Positions 8,585 to 17,418 of a DNA stretch of 64,000 nt are shown here, in pieces. This stretch comes from Bradyrhizobium sp. dw_78 (GTDB lineage: Bacteria > Pseudomonadota > Alphaproteobacteria > Rhizobiales > Xanthobacteraceae). Where the stretch lies: positions 558,001 through 622,000 of the forward strand of contig NZ_JAAVUS010000002.1 of assembly GCF_018449525.1 (NCBI RefSeq), read 5' to 3'. How positions within the stretch are numbered: position 1 is the first letter of the stretch; each line of letters begins with the position of its first letter. The notes beneath the pieces are model-generated. The model did not search any database. It was not told where the DNA came from and was given only the letters and a program-made list of their open reading frames with translations. Made by a program: the position numbers and the translations under genes.

Positions 8585-9205
8585 ATGCGTGTTCTGGTCG
8601 TCGACGATCATCCCATCGTGGCCTCGGGCTGCCGCGCCCTGTTCGCGGAAGATACCGATATCGAGATCCTGGAGGCCTCCGACGCGGAAGGCGGGGAACG
8701 CGTGTTTGTCGCCGAAGCGCCGGACGTCTGCGTGGTCGACATCAACCTGCCGACCGTCTCCGGCTTTGAACTGGCGCGGCGCATTCTTGCCCGTAACGCA
8801 TCGGCGCGCATCATTATGTTCAGCATGAACGACGATCCGGTATTCGCCGCGCGGGCGATCGAGACCGGCGCCAAGGGCTATGTCTCGAAATCCGGAGACC
8901 CCTGCGATCTCGTCGAAGCCATTCGCGAAGTCGGCAATGGCGGCGTCTATCTGCCTGTAGCGATCGCACGGAGCGTCGCATTCGCAGGCCCCGCGGTCGC
9001 CCAGAACCCGCTGTCGAAACTGACGTCGCGCGAGATCGAGATCTTGCGCCTGCTCAGCGCCGGCAAGAGTCTTTCCGAGATCGCCTGGCTGGTGCATTCA
9101 TCCTACAAGACGATTGCCAACACATCCTCGATCATCCGGCAAAAGCTCGGCCTACGCTCGTCCTCGGAACTGGTGCGCTTTGCGATCGAAAGCCGACTGG
9201 TTTGA
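8585..9205 (+). CDS. NarL/FixJ-family response regulator (FlhR/MxaX-like)
   Basis: 206 residues. The receiver domain is residues 1-118, with the acidic pair in VVDDHP (residues 5-10), phospho-acceptor Asp52 (CVVDINLP) and the conserved Lys in GYVSKSG. The LuxR-type helix-turn-helix is at about 142-200 (LTSREIEILRLLSAGKSLSEIA). It should bind DNA after phosphorylation by the divergent kinase. In Paracoccus such pairs switch on xoxF, cytochrome and formaldehyde dehydrogenase genes; here that is inference from the neighbours. No target motif was identified. The start ATG follows the REP pair closely, so its promoter must lie within or just after those repeats. Confidence 0.87.
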   Translation: MRVLVVDDHPIVASGCRALFAEDTDIEILEASDAEGGERVFVAEAPDVCVVDINLPTVSGFELARRILARNASARIIMFSMNDDPVFAARAIETGAKGYVSKSGDPCDLVEAIREVGNGGVYLPVAIARSVAFAGPAVAQNPLSKLTSREIEILRLLSAGKSLSEIAWLVHSSYKTIANTSSIIRQKLGLRSSSELVRFAIESRLV

Positions 9206-9239
9206 TCCGGGGCGCTGTCGCTTGACGGCGCTTCCAGGG

Positions 9240-9300
9240 CATTGATGCGGCGCATTTTCCTGACTCGAACCGGAAGTCATTTCGCTCGAAACCGCTATAG
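9240..9300. repeat. Dispersed repeat fragment ending in the ATPase stop codon
   Basis: The stretch gaaccggaagtcatttcgct followed by cgaaaccgctatag resembles the distal end of the REP-linked repeat. Its terminal ctatag supplies the TAG stop (9297-9295) of the minus-strand ABC ATPase gene, so the repeat abuts or overlaps the coding end. Confidence 0.5.
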
Positions 9301-10038
9301 AGGCCGCGCCGCCAGCGCGCGCGCCTCCGCGCGGATCGACGCAGCGACTTCCTGGCTGCGCCCTCCCCGCGGCGGCGGCAGCGTCTTCTCAAGCACGATC
9401 CGTGCAGGCCGATCGGACAAAAAGAACAGGCGATCCGCCAGTTGGATCGCTTCTTCCAGATGATGGGTCACGAACAATGTCGTTACCTTGGTCCGCGTCG
9501 TCAGCGCCAGCAATTCATCGCGCAAGCGGGCGGCGACCGCTTCATCGAGCGATACGAAGGGCTCGTCCAGCAGCAGGAAATCCGGCCGCACCGCGAACGC
9601 ACGGGCAATTGCCGCGCGTCGTGCGAGCCCCAGCGACAATTCGCCTGGATATCGCGCCAGATGCGAGCCGAGGCCGAGTATTTCGACCAGATCGGTGAGA
9701 TCGACACCGGACAGGTGAGCGGGAAGCGCCAGGCGGATGTTTTCCTCGACCGTGCGCCATGGCAACAGACGCGGCTCCTGGAACACGAAACCAAGGCGTC
9801 CGGATCCCGGCGTATTGAGCCTACCTTGGAAGTCCTTATCAAGCCCGGCCGCGATCCTCAGGATCGTGGTCTTGCCGCATCCCGACGGGCCGATCAGCGC
9901 GCCGAACGATCCGGCATCGAGCCGGAGTTCAAGGCCACGGACGACCTCGACCGGCGTGCCGTCAGCCGACCGGTAGCTCTTCGCATCGATGCGAAGCTCA
10001 AGCGGGACGGCGTCTCCAGCGATTGGCGCGTCGTTCAA
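9295..10038 (-). CDS. NitT/TauT-family ABC transporter ATP-binding protein
   Basis: 247 residues. Walker A is GPSGCGKTT, the Q-loop is FQEPRLLPW, Walker B is DFLLLDEPF and the H-loop is VTHHLEEA. The signature LSLGLARRAAIARAF departs from the usual LSGGQ. It is related to SsuB/TauB/NrtD ATPases, which energise uptake of sulfonates, nitrate or similar small molecules. The reading frame opens with TTG and overlaps the permease gene by 41 bases; no good ribosome site or in-frame ATG follows, so the start is uncertain. It is the last gene of a three-gene operon (binding protein, permease, ATPase). The stop codon lies in a repeat fragment. Confidence 0.82.
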   Translation of the reverse strand: MNDAPIAGDAVPLELRIDAKSYRSADGTPVEVVRGLELRLDAGSFGALIGPSGCGKTTILRIAAGLDKDFQGRLNTPGSGRLGFVFQEPRLLPWRTVEENIRLALPAHLSGVDLTDLVEILGLGSHLARYPGELSLGLARRAAIARAFAVRPDFLLLDEPFVSLDEAVAARLRDELLALTTRTKVTTLFVTHHLEEAIQLADRLFFLSDRPARIVLEKTLPPPRGGRSQEVAASIRAEARALAARPL

Positions 10039-10738
10039 GCGGTTGTACCAGCAAGCTTTCGATCACAAGCATAAGCACGATGAAACTGATCGCATAGCTC
10101 AGTATCCTGGCCATGTCGAATAACGAAAAGGCCGAGCCCAGCACGAACCCCACGCCGTTAGGCCGCCCGATCAGTTCGACCACGAGCACGATCTTCCAGA
10201 CAATGGAAAGGCCCGAGCGCGAACTGGCCGCCAGATAGGGAGCGAGTTGCGGCATCACGACATGGCGCATGCGCGCAAACCAGGCGAGTTGAAACGCCTC
10301 TGCCATTTCGTCCAGTTCAGGATCGAGCGCGCGGGCGCCCTCGCGCATGACGGCGGTCACGTTGGGCAGTTTGTTGACGGCGACCGCCAGGATCGCCGCG
10401 GTTTCATTGAGGCCGACCCAGATATAGGCGAAAATGATGATCACCAGCGCCGGCATGTTGATCAGCACGACCAGCCACGGATCGGCAAAGCGATCGACGG
10501 CTTTCGAGCGCCCCATCACATAGCCCGCCGCCGTGCCGAGCAGCATCGCGATCGCGAACGAGACGATCACCCGCCCGAGCGTACAGGCCATCTGGAACGG
10601 CAATTCGCCGGAACGAATCTCGGCAAGGATCTCGGCCCCGATCACAAACGGACCAGGCAGCAGCCGCGATTGCGCCAGCGCAGCGGCGAGCGCCCAAACC
10701 GCAATCAGCGCCGCCAGCGAGAAAATTCTCGGCCACAC
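9998..10738 (-). CDS. NitT/TauT-family ABC transporter permease
   Basis: 246 residues with about six membrane segments and a BPD-type permease core. The cytoplasmic coupling loop (EGARALDPELDEMAEAFQ) is the EAA motif that contacts the ATPase. It belongs to the SsuC/TauC group. The gene begins 3 bases after the binding protein gene ends and overlaps the ATPase gene, so the three are one operon. The cargo is unknown; the location in a PQQ/lanthanide cluster suggests a link to alcohol oxidation, but nothing in the protein shows it. Confidence 0.83.
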   Translation of the reverse strand: MWPRIFSLAALIAVWALAAALAQSRLLPGPFVIGAEILAEIRSGELPFQMACTLGRVIVSFAIAMLLGTAAGYVMGRSKAVDRFADPWLVVLINMPALVIIIFAYIWVGLNETAAILAVAVNKLPNVTAVMREGARALDPELDEMAEAFQLAWFARMRHVVMPQLAPYLAASSRSGLSIVWKIVLVVELIGRPNGVGFVLGSAFSLFDMARILSYAISFIVLMLVIESLLVQPLERRANRWRRRPA

Positions 10739-10741
10739 TGC

Positions 10742-11737
10742 CTAGTCTCCGCGCGGGGCCGGACGATAGTAAAGGCCGGGATCAAGCTCCTGCGATGGGC
10801 CGACAAGCTCCGCGCCACCGATGCTGGCGAGCGCCTTGAACAAGGCGCGGGCGTCGGCTTCCTCTGCGGCGATTGGCCGCCGCGGCATGCCTTCCCTGGT
10901 CCGGTCGCGATAGGCCTTGAAGATCCGGTCATCCTCCGCATTCATCAGGGGGCGCAGCGCATTCCACTCTTCATCCGACTGCAGCATGATGTCGTTCGCT
11001 TTTTGCGCTGCCGCAATGAAGCGATCGATCGCGCTGCGGTGTTCGGATGCGAACGGCTCGGAAAATACATAGCCGATGAGCGCGACCGGTTCGCTGAGCC
11101 CGAGGGCTGCTTCGGCGTCCCGCACCTCGAAAATGCGGCGATAGCCGCGCGTCTCCAGGCTGGCGCAGAAATTCCAGAAATTGAGGCTCGCCTCCGCCTC
11201 GCCCTGCTGCAATTTTTGAGAAATCAGCGGCGGCGCGCCGTATTCAAGCGTCGTCTCGTGCTTGAGATCGATGCCCCGTCGGGTCGCGGCCGCCTGGACG
11301 ATCAGCCAGCTCTTGTCGAGCGGGCCGCCGGCGATGGCGAGAACGCGGCCTCGGAGGTCTTCGATTCCATGCACCGGAGATTGGTTTTTTACCATGACGG
11401 CGCCGACCGCGCTGGAATACGGGTAAAACAGCAATTTCGCGCCCAGCGCACGCGCACGCGCGACCCAAAGCCAATCGGTAACGGCAATGTCGACCGAACC
11501 GCTATTGAGCGCAAGCTTGCCCGCATCGGGCGAGGCAAATTCGCTGACCTTCAGATCAAGCCCGGCGCTCTCGGCAAGACGGTGGCGGCGGATGACGTCC
11601 AATTGCCAAGCAAAGGTGCCGGTGCTTTGCAGTCCGATCCGCAAAGCTTCAGACGCGCGGGCGGGAGCGATCCCGACCACGAGGCAAAGAGCCACCACAA
11701 TTTTGAACAGGCATATCGTTCTCACCTCGCCATTCAT
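10742..11737 (-). CDS. NitT/TauT-family ABC transporter substrate-binding protein
   Basis: 331 residues as started here: a signal peptide (ICLFKIVVALCLVVGIAPARA), then a periplasmic binding fold of the SsuA/TauA type (LRIGLQSTGTFAWQLDVIRR; VAVTDWLW-like segment at about 80). The upstream frame is open to 11845, but only the ATG at 11737 gives a proper signal peptide. It heads the operon with the permease and ATPase. This family binds sulfonates, nitrate, pyrimidine precursors or chelates. Its neighbours, a divergent outer-membrane barrel gene and the lanthanide-type genes, make a metal-chelate or C1-related cargo thinkable, but this is speculation. Confidence 0.83.
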   Translation of the reverse strand: MNGEVRTICLFKIVVALCLVVGIAPARASEALRIGLQSTGTFAWQLDVIRRHRLAESAGLDLKVSEFASPDAGKLALNSGSVDIAVTDWLWVARARALGAKLLFYPYSSAVGAVMVKNQSPVHGIEDLRGRVLAIAGGPLDKSWLIVQAAATRRGIDLKHETTLEYGAPPLISQKLQQGEAEASLNFWNFCASLETRGYRRIFEVRDAEAALGLSEPVALIGYVFSEPFASEHRSAIDRFIAAAQKANDIMLQSDEEWNALRPLMNAEDDRIFKAYRDRTREGMPRRPIAAEEADARALFKALASIGGAELVGPSQELDPGLYYRPAPRGD

Positions 11738-11829
11738 GCGAGAAATCGTCCGCACTGTCCACTCGTCAAAGGGACAGACAGATCGACGGCTGAAACACCA
11801 GCACTTCGGATGCTGGATGGCAATGTAAG

Positions 11830-12798
11830 ATGCCCATAGCAGCAACGCCCATAGTCGGATTCCTCATGCCAGCAAAATCCGCGCGTCAGTTTGGGATGCA
11901 GTGCGGCAAAACCTCGCGCCGATCGGTGTGCAGCGCGAGATGGTGGCTGACGTCCGGATCATGGCTGTTGCTCGCGCTGGCATCCAGCCCGACCGGCGCC
12001 TGGGCGGAAACCATCGAGACCGAGCACTTGTTCGGCTTCACGATCGGCAGCGACGTGGGCGATGTCGGCGAAAGAGAACTGGAGGGCTCCTTCACCGGCC
12101 GCTTCGCGAAGCGGATCGGTACCTACGATGCCGGCTCCGGCACGCTGTCGGCGGAGTTCGTGCCGTTGCCAAACCTCCGGACCGAATTCACCGGCACGGT
12201 GAACTCCTACGACATTTCCGGCGTGAGCGGATTTTCCGATCAGCGCTATACCGCTTTTGGCGGATTGTCGGCCGATATCCGCTACCGTTTGCTCGATCGC
12301 GCCTCCGCACCGCTCGGTCTCGCCATCGGCGCCGAGCCGCACTGGAGCAGGTCTGACGACGTGACCGGTACACGCGCCGCTCAGTATGGCGTCGACTTCG
12401 TCGCCGCGGCCGACTGGGAGATCATCCATGACCACCTCGTTGCGGCGCTGAACCTGCTCTATCAGCCCGATACGACCCGCTCGGTGCTGACGGGAACCTG
12501 GTCGCGGGAAGCCACAGCCGGTGTTGCAATCGCACTGATGGCGCAGGTTCACCCCGGCATTCTTGTCGGCGGCGAAGCCCGCTATCTGCGTCGATATGAC
12601 GGGCTCGGGCTAGATACCCTCGCCGGGCAAGGCTTTTTCGTCGGGCCGACGATCTACTTCAAGCTCTCCGAACAGGCCTGGATCACCGCCGCATGGAGCG
12701 CCCAGGTCGCAGGCCACGCAACCGCCATCGCCGGTTCGCTTGACCTCGTCAATTTCGAACGCCAACAGGCGCGCGTCCTGTTCGGCGTAAACTTCTAA
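11830..12798 (+). CDS. Predicted outer-membrane beta-barrel protein of the quinoprotein cluster
   Basis: Up to 322 residues. An Arg-rich N-terminus precedes a signal-like segment (GSWLLLALASSPTGAWA) and then alternating polar/hydrophobic strands rich in Gly and aromatic residues (TIETEHLFGFTIGSDVG, YRLLDRASAPLGLAIGAEP), ending VLFGVNF with a C-terminal Phe. This pattern fits a transporter-type beta-barrel in the outer membrane. No specific family is recognised. It is divergent from the NitT/TauT binding protein gene (start 11737), and the two may serve the same cargo. Possible starts are 11830, 11866 and 11896; none has a strong ribosome site, so the N-terminus is uncertain. Confidence 0.65.
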   Translation: MPIAATPIVGFLMPAKSARQFGMQCGKTSRRSVCSARWWLTSGSWLLLALASSPTGAWAETIETEHLFGFTIGSDVGDVGERELEGSFTGRFAKRIGTYDAGSGTLSAEFVPLPNLRTEFTGTVNSYDISGVSGFSDQRYTAFGGLSADIRYRLLDRASAPLGLAIGAEPHWSRSDDVTGTRAAQYGVDFVAAADWEIIHDHLVAALNLLYQPDTTRSVLTGTWSREATAGVAIALMAQVHPGILVGGEARYLRRYDGLGLDTLAGQGFFVGPTIYFKLSEQAWITAAWSAQVAGHATAIAGSLDLVNFERQQARVLFGVNF

Positions 12799-12821
12799 GT
12801 CCCCACCGGCACTTAGCGCCG

Positions 12822-13163
12822 TCATCTGGCGCAGTCCCTAAGGTCCTTCTCCTCGATTGAGAAGATCGCGCCGCTCTTCACCTGAATGTTTGGAACGACA
12901 CAGGTTCGACCACGGCTGTCGATGAACTTAACGTCGTAAGTCCCGGCGGCCGTGTCGGTAATTGTCAGCCGCTCATCATGATCAACGGTGTGATCGCGAT
13001 CATTTTCGGTCTGATTGCGTCCCCACTCGTTCTTGCCGGACGGCGAGAGCTGCAACGAGGTAATCGTGTTGGCGGTCAGGTTCCAGAACCTCGTGTCCTT
13101 TGCCGAAGCGGCCGCTGGAACGAACGCCAGAACGAAGGCCATCAGGATAGCCGCCTTTGCCAT
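12822..13163 (-). CDS. Small secreted protein, unknown function
   Basis: 113 residues with a signal peptide (AILMAFVLAFVPAAASA) and a compact all-beta-looking mature part (FWNLTANTITSLQLSPSGK, GTYDVKFIDSRGRTC) with two Cys (in GRTCVV and LRDCAR) that could form a disulfide. I chose the ATG at 13163, which is preceded by gggag; the frame is open to 13226. It converges with the barrel gene and is divergent from the gene at 13313. I recognise no family. Position in the quinoprotein cluster suggests a periplasmic accessory role. Confidence 0.65.
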   Translation of the reverse strand: MAKAAILMAFVLAFVPAAASAKDTRFWNLTANTITSLQLSPSGKNEWGRNQTENDRDHTVDHDERLTITDTAAGTYDVKFIDSRGRTCVVPNIQVKSGAIFSIEEKDLRDCAR

Positions 13164-13312
13164 TGTGCGCTGCTCCCAAAATAGTTCGGCATCCAACGCC
13201 AACGCTCTCGCACGGGTTGGCGCCATCGGTTGGTGCCTGTGCTAATATCAATCCGGGTCACCGGCCGCAATCGGAAGCAGGATTGATGGCGCAAGGCCCG
13301 CCGTGAGGAACG

Positions 13313-13840
13313 ATGATGCTCTCCCGAATGCTGACTCCGATCGTGCCCCTTGCTTGCGGTATCCTGGTTTGGACCAGCACGGCCACCGCCGCTCCCGCCA
13401 CAGCCATCTTTCCTTTTGAAATCTACGACAGCAGCGGCGAACCGCCGCAGCCCGATCGGGCGGCCCGGCTCGCAATGGCGACGCAGGTCCTGTCGGAGGC
13501 GCTGGAAAAGACCGGGCGCTATTCGCCGGTCGACCTCGGGCCGTTCAGCGCCGAGGTGGCTGCGACATCGCCGCGTTACCGATGCGGAGATTGCTTTCTG
13601 CCAGTCGCGCGCAAGGCCGGCGCGGCTTACGCCGCGGTATCCGTGGTACACAAGGTGTCGTCGCTGATCTCGTCGATGGACGTATGGATCTTCGAGACTT
13701 CCGGCGGCGCGAGCGTGGCCCATCTCAGCGGCCAGATCCGCGGCGACACCGCGGAAGCCTATGAGCATGGGGTGCGCTTCCTGGTCAGGAACCGGATGCC
13801 GACCGACGCGCCAGTTGCCGACGGCACACAGTCCAAATAG
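13313..13840 (+). CDS. DUF3280/DUF2380-like secreted protein of the quinoprotein cluster
   Basis: 175 residues with a signal peptide (about 1-26, ending ATA-AP). The mature start has the pattern IFPFEIYDSSGE, followed by a conserved CGDC pair near residue 95 and a predicted alpha/beta fold. This resembles small proteins of unknown function that recur next to xoxF-type clusters in rhizobia; the DUF assignment is from memory. Ribosome site GAGGA lies just before the ATG at 13313; the next ATG at 13316 is equally possible. No function can be given. Confidence 0.68.
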   Translation: MMLSRMLTPIVPLACGILVWTSTATAAPATAIFPFEIYDSSGEPPQPDRAARLAMATQVLSEALEKTGRYSPVDLGPFSAEVAATSPRYRCGDCFLPVARKAGAAYAAVSVVHKVSSLISSMDVWIFETSGGASVAHLSGQIRGDTAEAYEHGVRFLVRNRMPTDAPVADGTQSK

Positions 13841-13876
13841 TTGAATCCAGGGAGTGGAATAGAACGGTAAATTCGC

Positions 13877-14722
13877 TCACGCCGTCAACCGTGCGGCGTG
13901 CCAACGCAAATGATCTTCCATGAAGCTCGATATGAAATAATAGCTGTGATCATAACCAGCCTGGCGGCGGAGGACCAACGGAATTTCCGCTTGCGCGCAG
14001 GCGCGTTGCAGAAGCTCCGGGCGAAGTTGCCCGGTCAGGAATTGATCCGCATCGCCATAATCAACCAGAAAATCGGAAAACCGCGCGCCATCCTCGATCA
14101 GCGCGACCGTATCGTGCTTGCGCCAAACCACGCGTTCTTCGCCGAGATATCCGCCCAACGCCTTGATCCCCCACGGCACTTGCGAGGGCGCGACGATCGG
14201 TGAAAAAGCGCTGGCGGCGCGATAGCGGTCGGGATGCCGCAGCGCGATCGTGAGCGCACCGTGACCGCCCATCGAATGCCCCATGATCGATTGCCGTTTC
14301 GGATCGACCGGAAATTCACCCGCGACCAGTTCCGGAAGCTCTTCGGTCACATAACTCCACATCCGGTAATTATCCGCGAACGGCGACTGAATAGCATCGA
14401 CATAAAATCCGGCGCCGAGCCCGAAATCATAGGCGCCGGCGGGATCTCCCGGTACGCCCTCCCCGCGCGGACTGGTGTCCGGCGCGACAAAGACCAGCCC
14501 CAGTTCGGCGCAGGCCCGGCGAAACTCGCCCTTCTCCGTGACGTTGGCGTGCGTGCAGGTCAGGCCCGACAGATACCAGACCACCGGCAGTTTCGCGCCG
14601 GCCCGGTGCGAAGGCACATAGACCGAGAAGGTCATGGCAGTCCCAGTCTCGCGGCTGACGTGCCTGTAAACGCCCTGTACCCCGTCATGCGATCGGTTCA
14701 GCGAAACGGTTTCAAGAGACAT
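13877..14722 (-). CDS. fghA: S-formylglutathione hydrolase
   Basis: 281 residues, the usual length of esterase D-type S-formylglutathione hydrolases. It splits S-formylglutathione to formate and glutathione, the last step of glutathione-linked formaldehyde oxidation in the cytoplasm. The nucleophile Ser150 lies in IMGHSMGG; the oxyanion region LSGLTCTHANVTEKGEF and the late His in GYDHSYYFI are typical. I chose the ATG at 14722 rather than the open frame to 14755 because MSLETVS matches the family N-terminus. It is the last gene of adhC-gfa-fghA, all on the minus strand. Confidence 0.93.
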   Translation of the reverse strand: MSLETVSLNRSHDGVQGVYRHVSRETGTAMTFSVYVPSHRAGAKLPVVWYLSGLTCTHANVTEKGEFRRACAELGLVFVAPDTSPRGEGVPGDPAGAYDFGLGAGFYVDAIQSPFADNYRMWSYVTEELPELVAGEFPVDPKRQSIMGHSMGGHGALTIALRHPDRYRAASAFSPIVAPSQVPWGIKALGGYLGEERVVWRKHDTVALIEDGARFSDFLVDYGDADQFLTGQLRPELLQRACAQAEIPLVLRRQAGYDHSYYFISSFMEDHLRWHAARLTA

Positions 14723-14856
14723 GATATTCCGGCTCCGGCGCCGCAACGACGCCAAGATGATCGCCGATCGGGCGCGAGATTCTCAATCTCTATATTCTGG
14801 ATACTCCGGCTCCGCCAGCGGTTGCCCGCCAGCAGGAGCCACACCAATCAGCCGCG

Positions 14857-15429
14857 TCAGGCTGCCACCGCCGCCTTGGATTTCGCCACATGGGTGGCGA
14901 TCGCATCCATGAGCGGCGGCGACAGGCAATCATAGGATTCGAGCCCAAGCTCCTTCAGGCGCGACCTGATGCCGGACATCTCGGAGGGATTGACGCCGGA
15001 CTCGATCACGGACGATACGAACGCCGCGAATCCCGGAGCCGCCCAGCCGCCTTCGGTGAAAAGCTCGGGATGGATGAAATCCAAACCGTAGAACGGATGC
15101 CCCTTGTTCTCGATGCGGCCATACATATGCGTGCCGCAAACCTTGCAGGCATGGCGCTGGATCGCCGCCGAGGCGTCAACAATCTGAAGCTTGTCGCCGT
15201 TTTCGAGAACCGTGACGTTCTCGCGCGGAACAACGGCGATAACCGAAAAGGTCGCGCCCTCGGGCTTCCAGCATTTGGTGCAGCCGCAGACGTGATCGTA
15301 GGCAACATCTCCCTTGATGCCAATCTTGACCGGCTCGTCCTTGCATTTGCATACAAGCGTGCCACCGGCAAAATGGCCGGTGCCTTGCTTTACTCCATTG
15401 TCAACCGATGGGTGGATATGAACAGTCAT
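14857..15429 (-). CDS. gfa: Glutathione-dependent formaldehyde-activating enzyme (S-(hydroxymethyl)glutathione synthase)
   Basis: 190 residues, the normal length for Gfa. It promotes the condensation of formaldehyde with glutathione, producing the substrate for AdhC. The zinc-binding Cys pattern is complete: Cys27 and Cys29, then Cys48, Cys50 and Cys53, then Cys95 and Cys98. The ATG at 15429 has an excellent ribosome site (aaggagg); the open frame upstream to 15516 runs through a hairpin and is not used. It lies between adhC and fghA on the same strand, so all three steps from formaldehyde to formate are encoded together. Confidence 0.93.
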   Translation of the reverse strand: MTVHIHPSVDNGVKQGTGHFAGGTLVCKCKDEPVKIGIKGDVAYDHVCGCTKCWKPEGATFSVIAVVPRENVTVLENGDKLQIVDASAAIQRHACKVCGTHMYGRIENKGHPFYGLDFIHPELFTEGGWAAPGFAAFVSSVIESGVNPSEMSGIRSRLKELGLESYDCLSPPLMDAIATHVAKSKAAVAA

Positions 15430-15487
15430 GGGCCTATCCTCCTTGTGTTTGACGTTTTTGATTTTAAACGCGACTTCGACTTCAGAT

Positions 15488-15580
15488 CGTGACCCGATCC
15501 GATGGAATCGGATCACGACCTCAGTTCCTGCTTGAACACGGTTTTATTGAAAAGCGCTCCCGGCTTTTCCGGACCATGTC
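15488..15580. repeat. Hairpin and REP remnant between adhC and gfa
   Basis: A perfect stem, gatccgat (15496-15503) and atcggatc (15507-15514), with a 3-base loop is extended by cgt/acg. It is followed by a degraded REP element (gaaaagcgctcccggctttt near 15549-15570, with ccatgtc where gatcatgctc would be expected). The hairpin could weaken read-through from adhC into gfa. Confidence 0.6.
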
Positions 15581-16690
15581 CTAGAACACGACGACCGAAC
15601 GGATCGACTTTCCCTCGTGCATCAGATCGAATCCCTTGTTGATGTCCTCGAGCTTGAGAACATGGGTGATCATCGGATCGATCTGAATCTTGCCGTCCAT
15701 ATACCAATCGACGATCTTCGGCACGTCGGTACGGCCGCGCGCGCCGCCGAACGCCGAACCTTTCCAGACCCGGCCGGTGACAAGCTGGAACGGCCGGGTA
15801 GAGATCTCCTTGCCGGCTTCCGCCACCCCGATCACGACCGACACGCCCCAGCCGCGGTGGCAGGCTTCCAGCGCCTGCCGCATCACCGTCGTGTTGCCGG
15901 TGCAGTCGAAGGTGTAATCGGCGCCGCCGTCGGTCAGCGCGACCAGATGCTGGACGATGTCTCCATCGACCTTCTTCGGATTGACGAAATGAGTCATGCC
16001 GAAGCGGCGGCCCCACTCCTCCTTGGAGTCATTGACGTCGACGCCGACGATCTTGTCGGCTCCCACCATCCGCGCGCCCTGGATGACGTTGAGGCCAATG
16101 CCGCCGAGGCCGAACACGACCACATTAGCGCCCGGCGTGACCTTGGCGGTATTGACCACCGCACCGACGCCCGTGGTAACGCCGCAACCGATATAGCAGC
16201 TCTTGTCGAACGGAGCGTCCTCGCGGATCTTGGCGACCGCGATCTCCGGCAGCACCGTGAAATTCGAGAACGTCGAACAGCCCATATAGTGAAAGATCGA
16301 CTTTCCCTTGTAGCTGAAACGCGAGGTGCCGTCAGGCATCAGGCCTTTGCCCTGGGTGGCACGGATCGCGGTGCAGAGGTTGGTCTTTTGGCTGAGGCAG
16401 CTTTTGCACTGGCGGCATTCGGGCGTGTAAAGCGGGATCACATGATCTCCCGGCTTTACCGAGGTGACGCCCGGCCCGACCTCCCGGATGATGCCGGCAC
16501 CCTCGTGGCCAAGAATCGAAGGGAAAATCCCCTCGCTGTCGAGACCGTCGAGCGTATAGGCGTCGGTGTGGCAAATTCCCGTCGCCTTGATCTCGACCAG
16601 GACTTCGCCGGCCTTGGGGCCTTCCAGATCGAGCTCGACGATTTCCAGCGGCTTCTTGGCCTCGAATGCGACTGCGGCCCGTGTCTTCAT
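15581..16690 (-). CDS. adhC: S-(hydroxymethyl)glutathione dehydrogenase / class III alcohol dehydrogenase
   Basis: 369 residues, the standard size of the class III zinc alcohol dehydrogenase (FlhA/FrmA). It oxidises S-hydroxymethylglutathione to S-formylglutathione with NAD. Catalytic zinc site: Cys in [12 protein letters not shown] and His in GHEGAG. Structural zinc: the Cys set in [16 protein letters not shown]. The class III Arg that binds the glutathione carboxylate is in AIRATQGKG. The NAD fold motif is FGLGGIGL. The ATG has ggagg upstream. It is the first gene of the formaldehyde operon with gfa and fghA. It would remove formaldehyde made by the quinoprotein. Confidence 0.94.
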   Translation of the reverse strand: MKTRAAVAFEAKKPLEIVELDLEGPKAGEVLVEIKATGICHTDAYTLDGLDSEGIFPSILGHEGAGIIREVGPGVTSVKPGDHVIPLYTPECRQCKSCLSQKTNLCTAIRATQGKGLMPDGTSRFSYKGKSIFHYMGCSTFSNFTVLPEIAVAKIREDAPFDKSCYIGCGVTTGVGAVVNTAKVTPGANVVVFGLGGIGLNVIQGARMVGADKIVGVDVNDSKEEWGRRFGMTHFVNPKKVDGDIVQHLVALTDGGADYTFDCTGNTTVMRQALEACHRGWGVSVVIGVAEAGKEISTRPFQLVTGRVWKGSAFGGARGRTDVPKIVDWYMDGKIQIDPMITHVLKLEDINKGFDLMHEGKSIRSVVVF

Positions 16691-17119
16691 CTACCGTTCC
16701 TCCACTCAAAGAGATTCTTCTTGAGCCGGGATTAGTTACGGTTTTTTTAAAGTTCTTTGACCATTGCAATACTGCAGAACAGCAACGTGACAGCATCACG
16801 CGCGCCTGACATCAACGACAAAGTGCAAGAACCCCGGGGCAAGACACCTAATCCAACATTGCACGCTTACGACCGTTGTCAAGGCCACCGCTTCACAGCG
16901 CCTCCGCCTCTGCCGCAATCCGCATGCCATGATCGCACTAAATATGCCGCGCCAGCTTACGCAGTTTGCAATGCGGCAAGGCGCTATTCGTTGCGCGTGC
17001 TGCGGGTGACACGGAACCAAAGGGCCGGCAGCGGGAACGAGGCCGGCGCCAAAGTTTGAGACGCGGGCCTCAATTGGGCATAATATTTTCGCATTTCATT
17101 CGAACAGGGGGCATGGGGA
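16691..17119. other. Intergenic region between adhC and a small gene
   Basis: 429 bases without a supported gene. It separates two divergent genes and should hold both promoters. A run of t (16740-16750) lies upstream of adhC. I see no clear operator or repeat. Confidence 0.5.
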
Positions 17120-17326
17120 ATGATTGAAATCATCCTGACGGTCTGTGCCATCGCCAACCCGGCCAATTGCGAAGAAAAATATCTTCAGTTCGCCTGGGAC
17201 GGCTCGATCGGTCAATGCATGATGGCAGCGCAGCCCTACATTGCCGAGTGGATCGGCCGGCATCCCGAGTGGACCGCGACGAAATGGAGCTGCGACTATC
17301 CCGGCCATGAGAAGCGGAAGATTTGA
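17120..17326 (+). CDS. Small Cys-containing protein, unknown function
   Basis: 68 residues with a short hydrophobic N-terminus (IEIILTVCAIANPANC) and four Cys, rich in Trp near the end (EWTATKWSCDYPGH). A gggg/gggga stretch precedes the ATG. No family is recognised. The composition looks coding, and it sits between the formaldehyde operon and the lanthanide-type binding protein genes, so a periplasmic or membrane-attached helper is possible. Confidence 0.55.
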   Translation: MIEIILTVCAIANPANCEEKYLQFAWDGSIGQCMMAAQPYIAEWIGRHPEWTATKWSCDYPGHEKRKI

Positions 17327-17418
17327 CCGGCGCGGCCGATGCGCGTTGCGGCCGCGTCCCCCCAAGACACTTCCAACAAGACGGGACGGATCCGTTCCGG
17401 CAATCGCCGGGCCAATGT

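Noticed and set aside
10247..11839. Long open frame on the plus strand opposite the NitT/TauT permease and binding protein
   Set aside because: It is antisense to well-supported genes, very Arg-rich and shows no domain. High G+C codon bias opens such frames.
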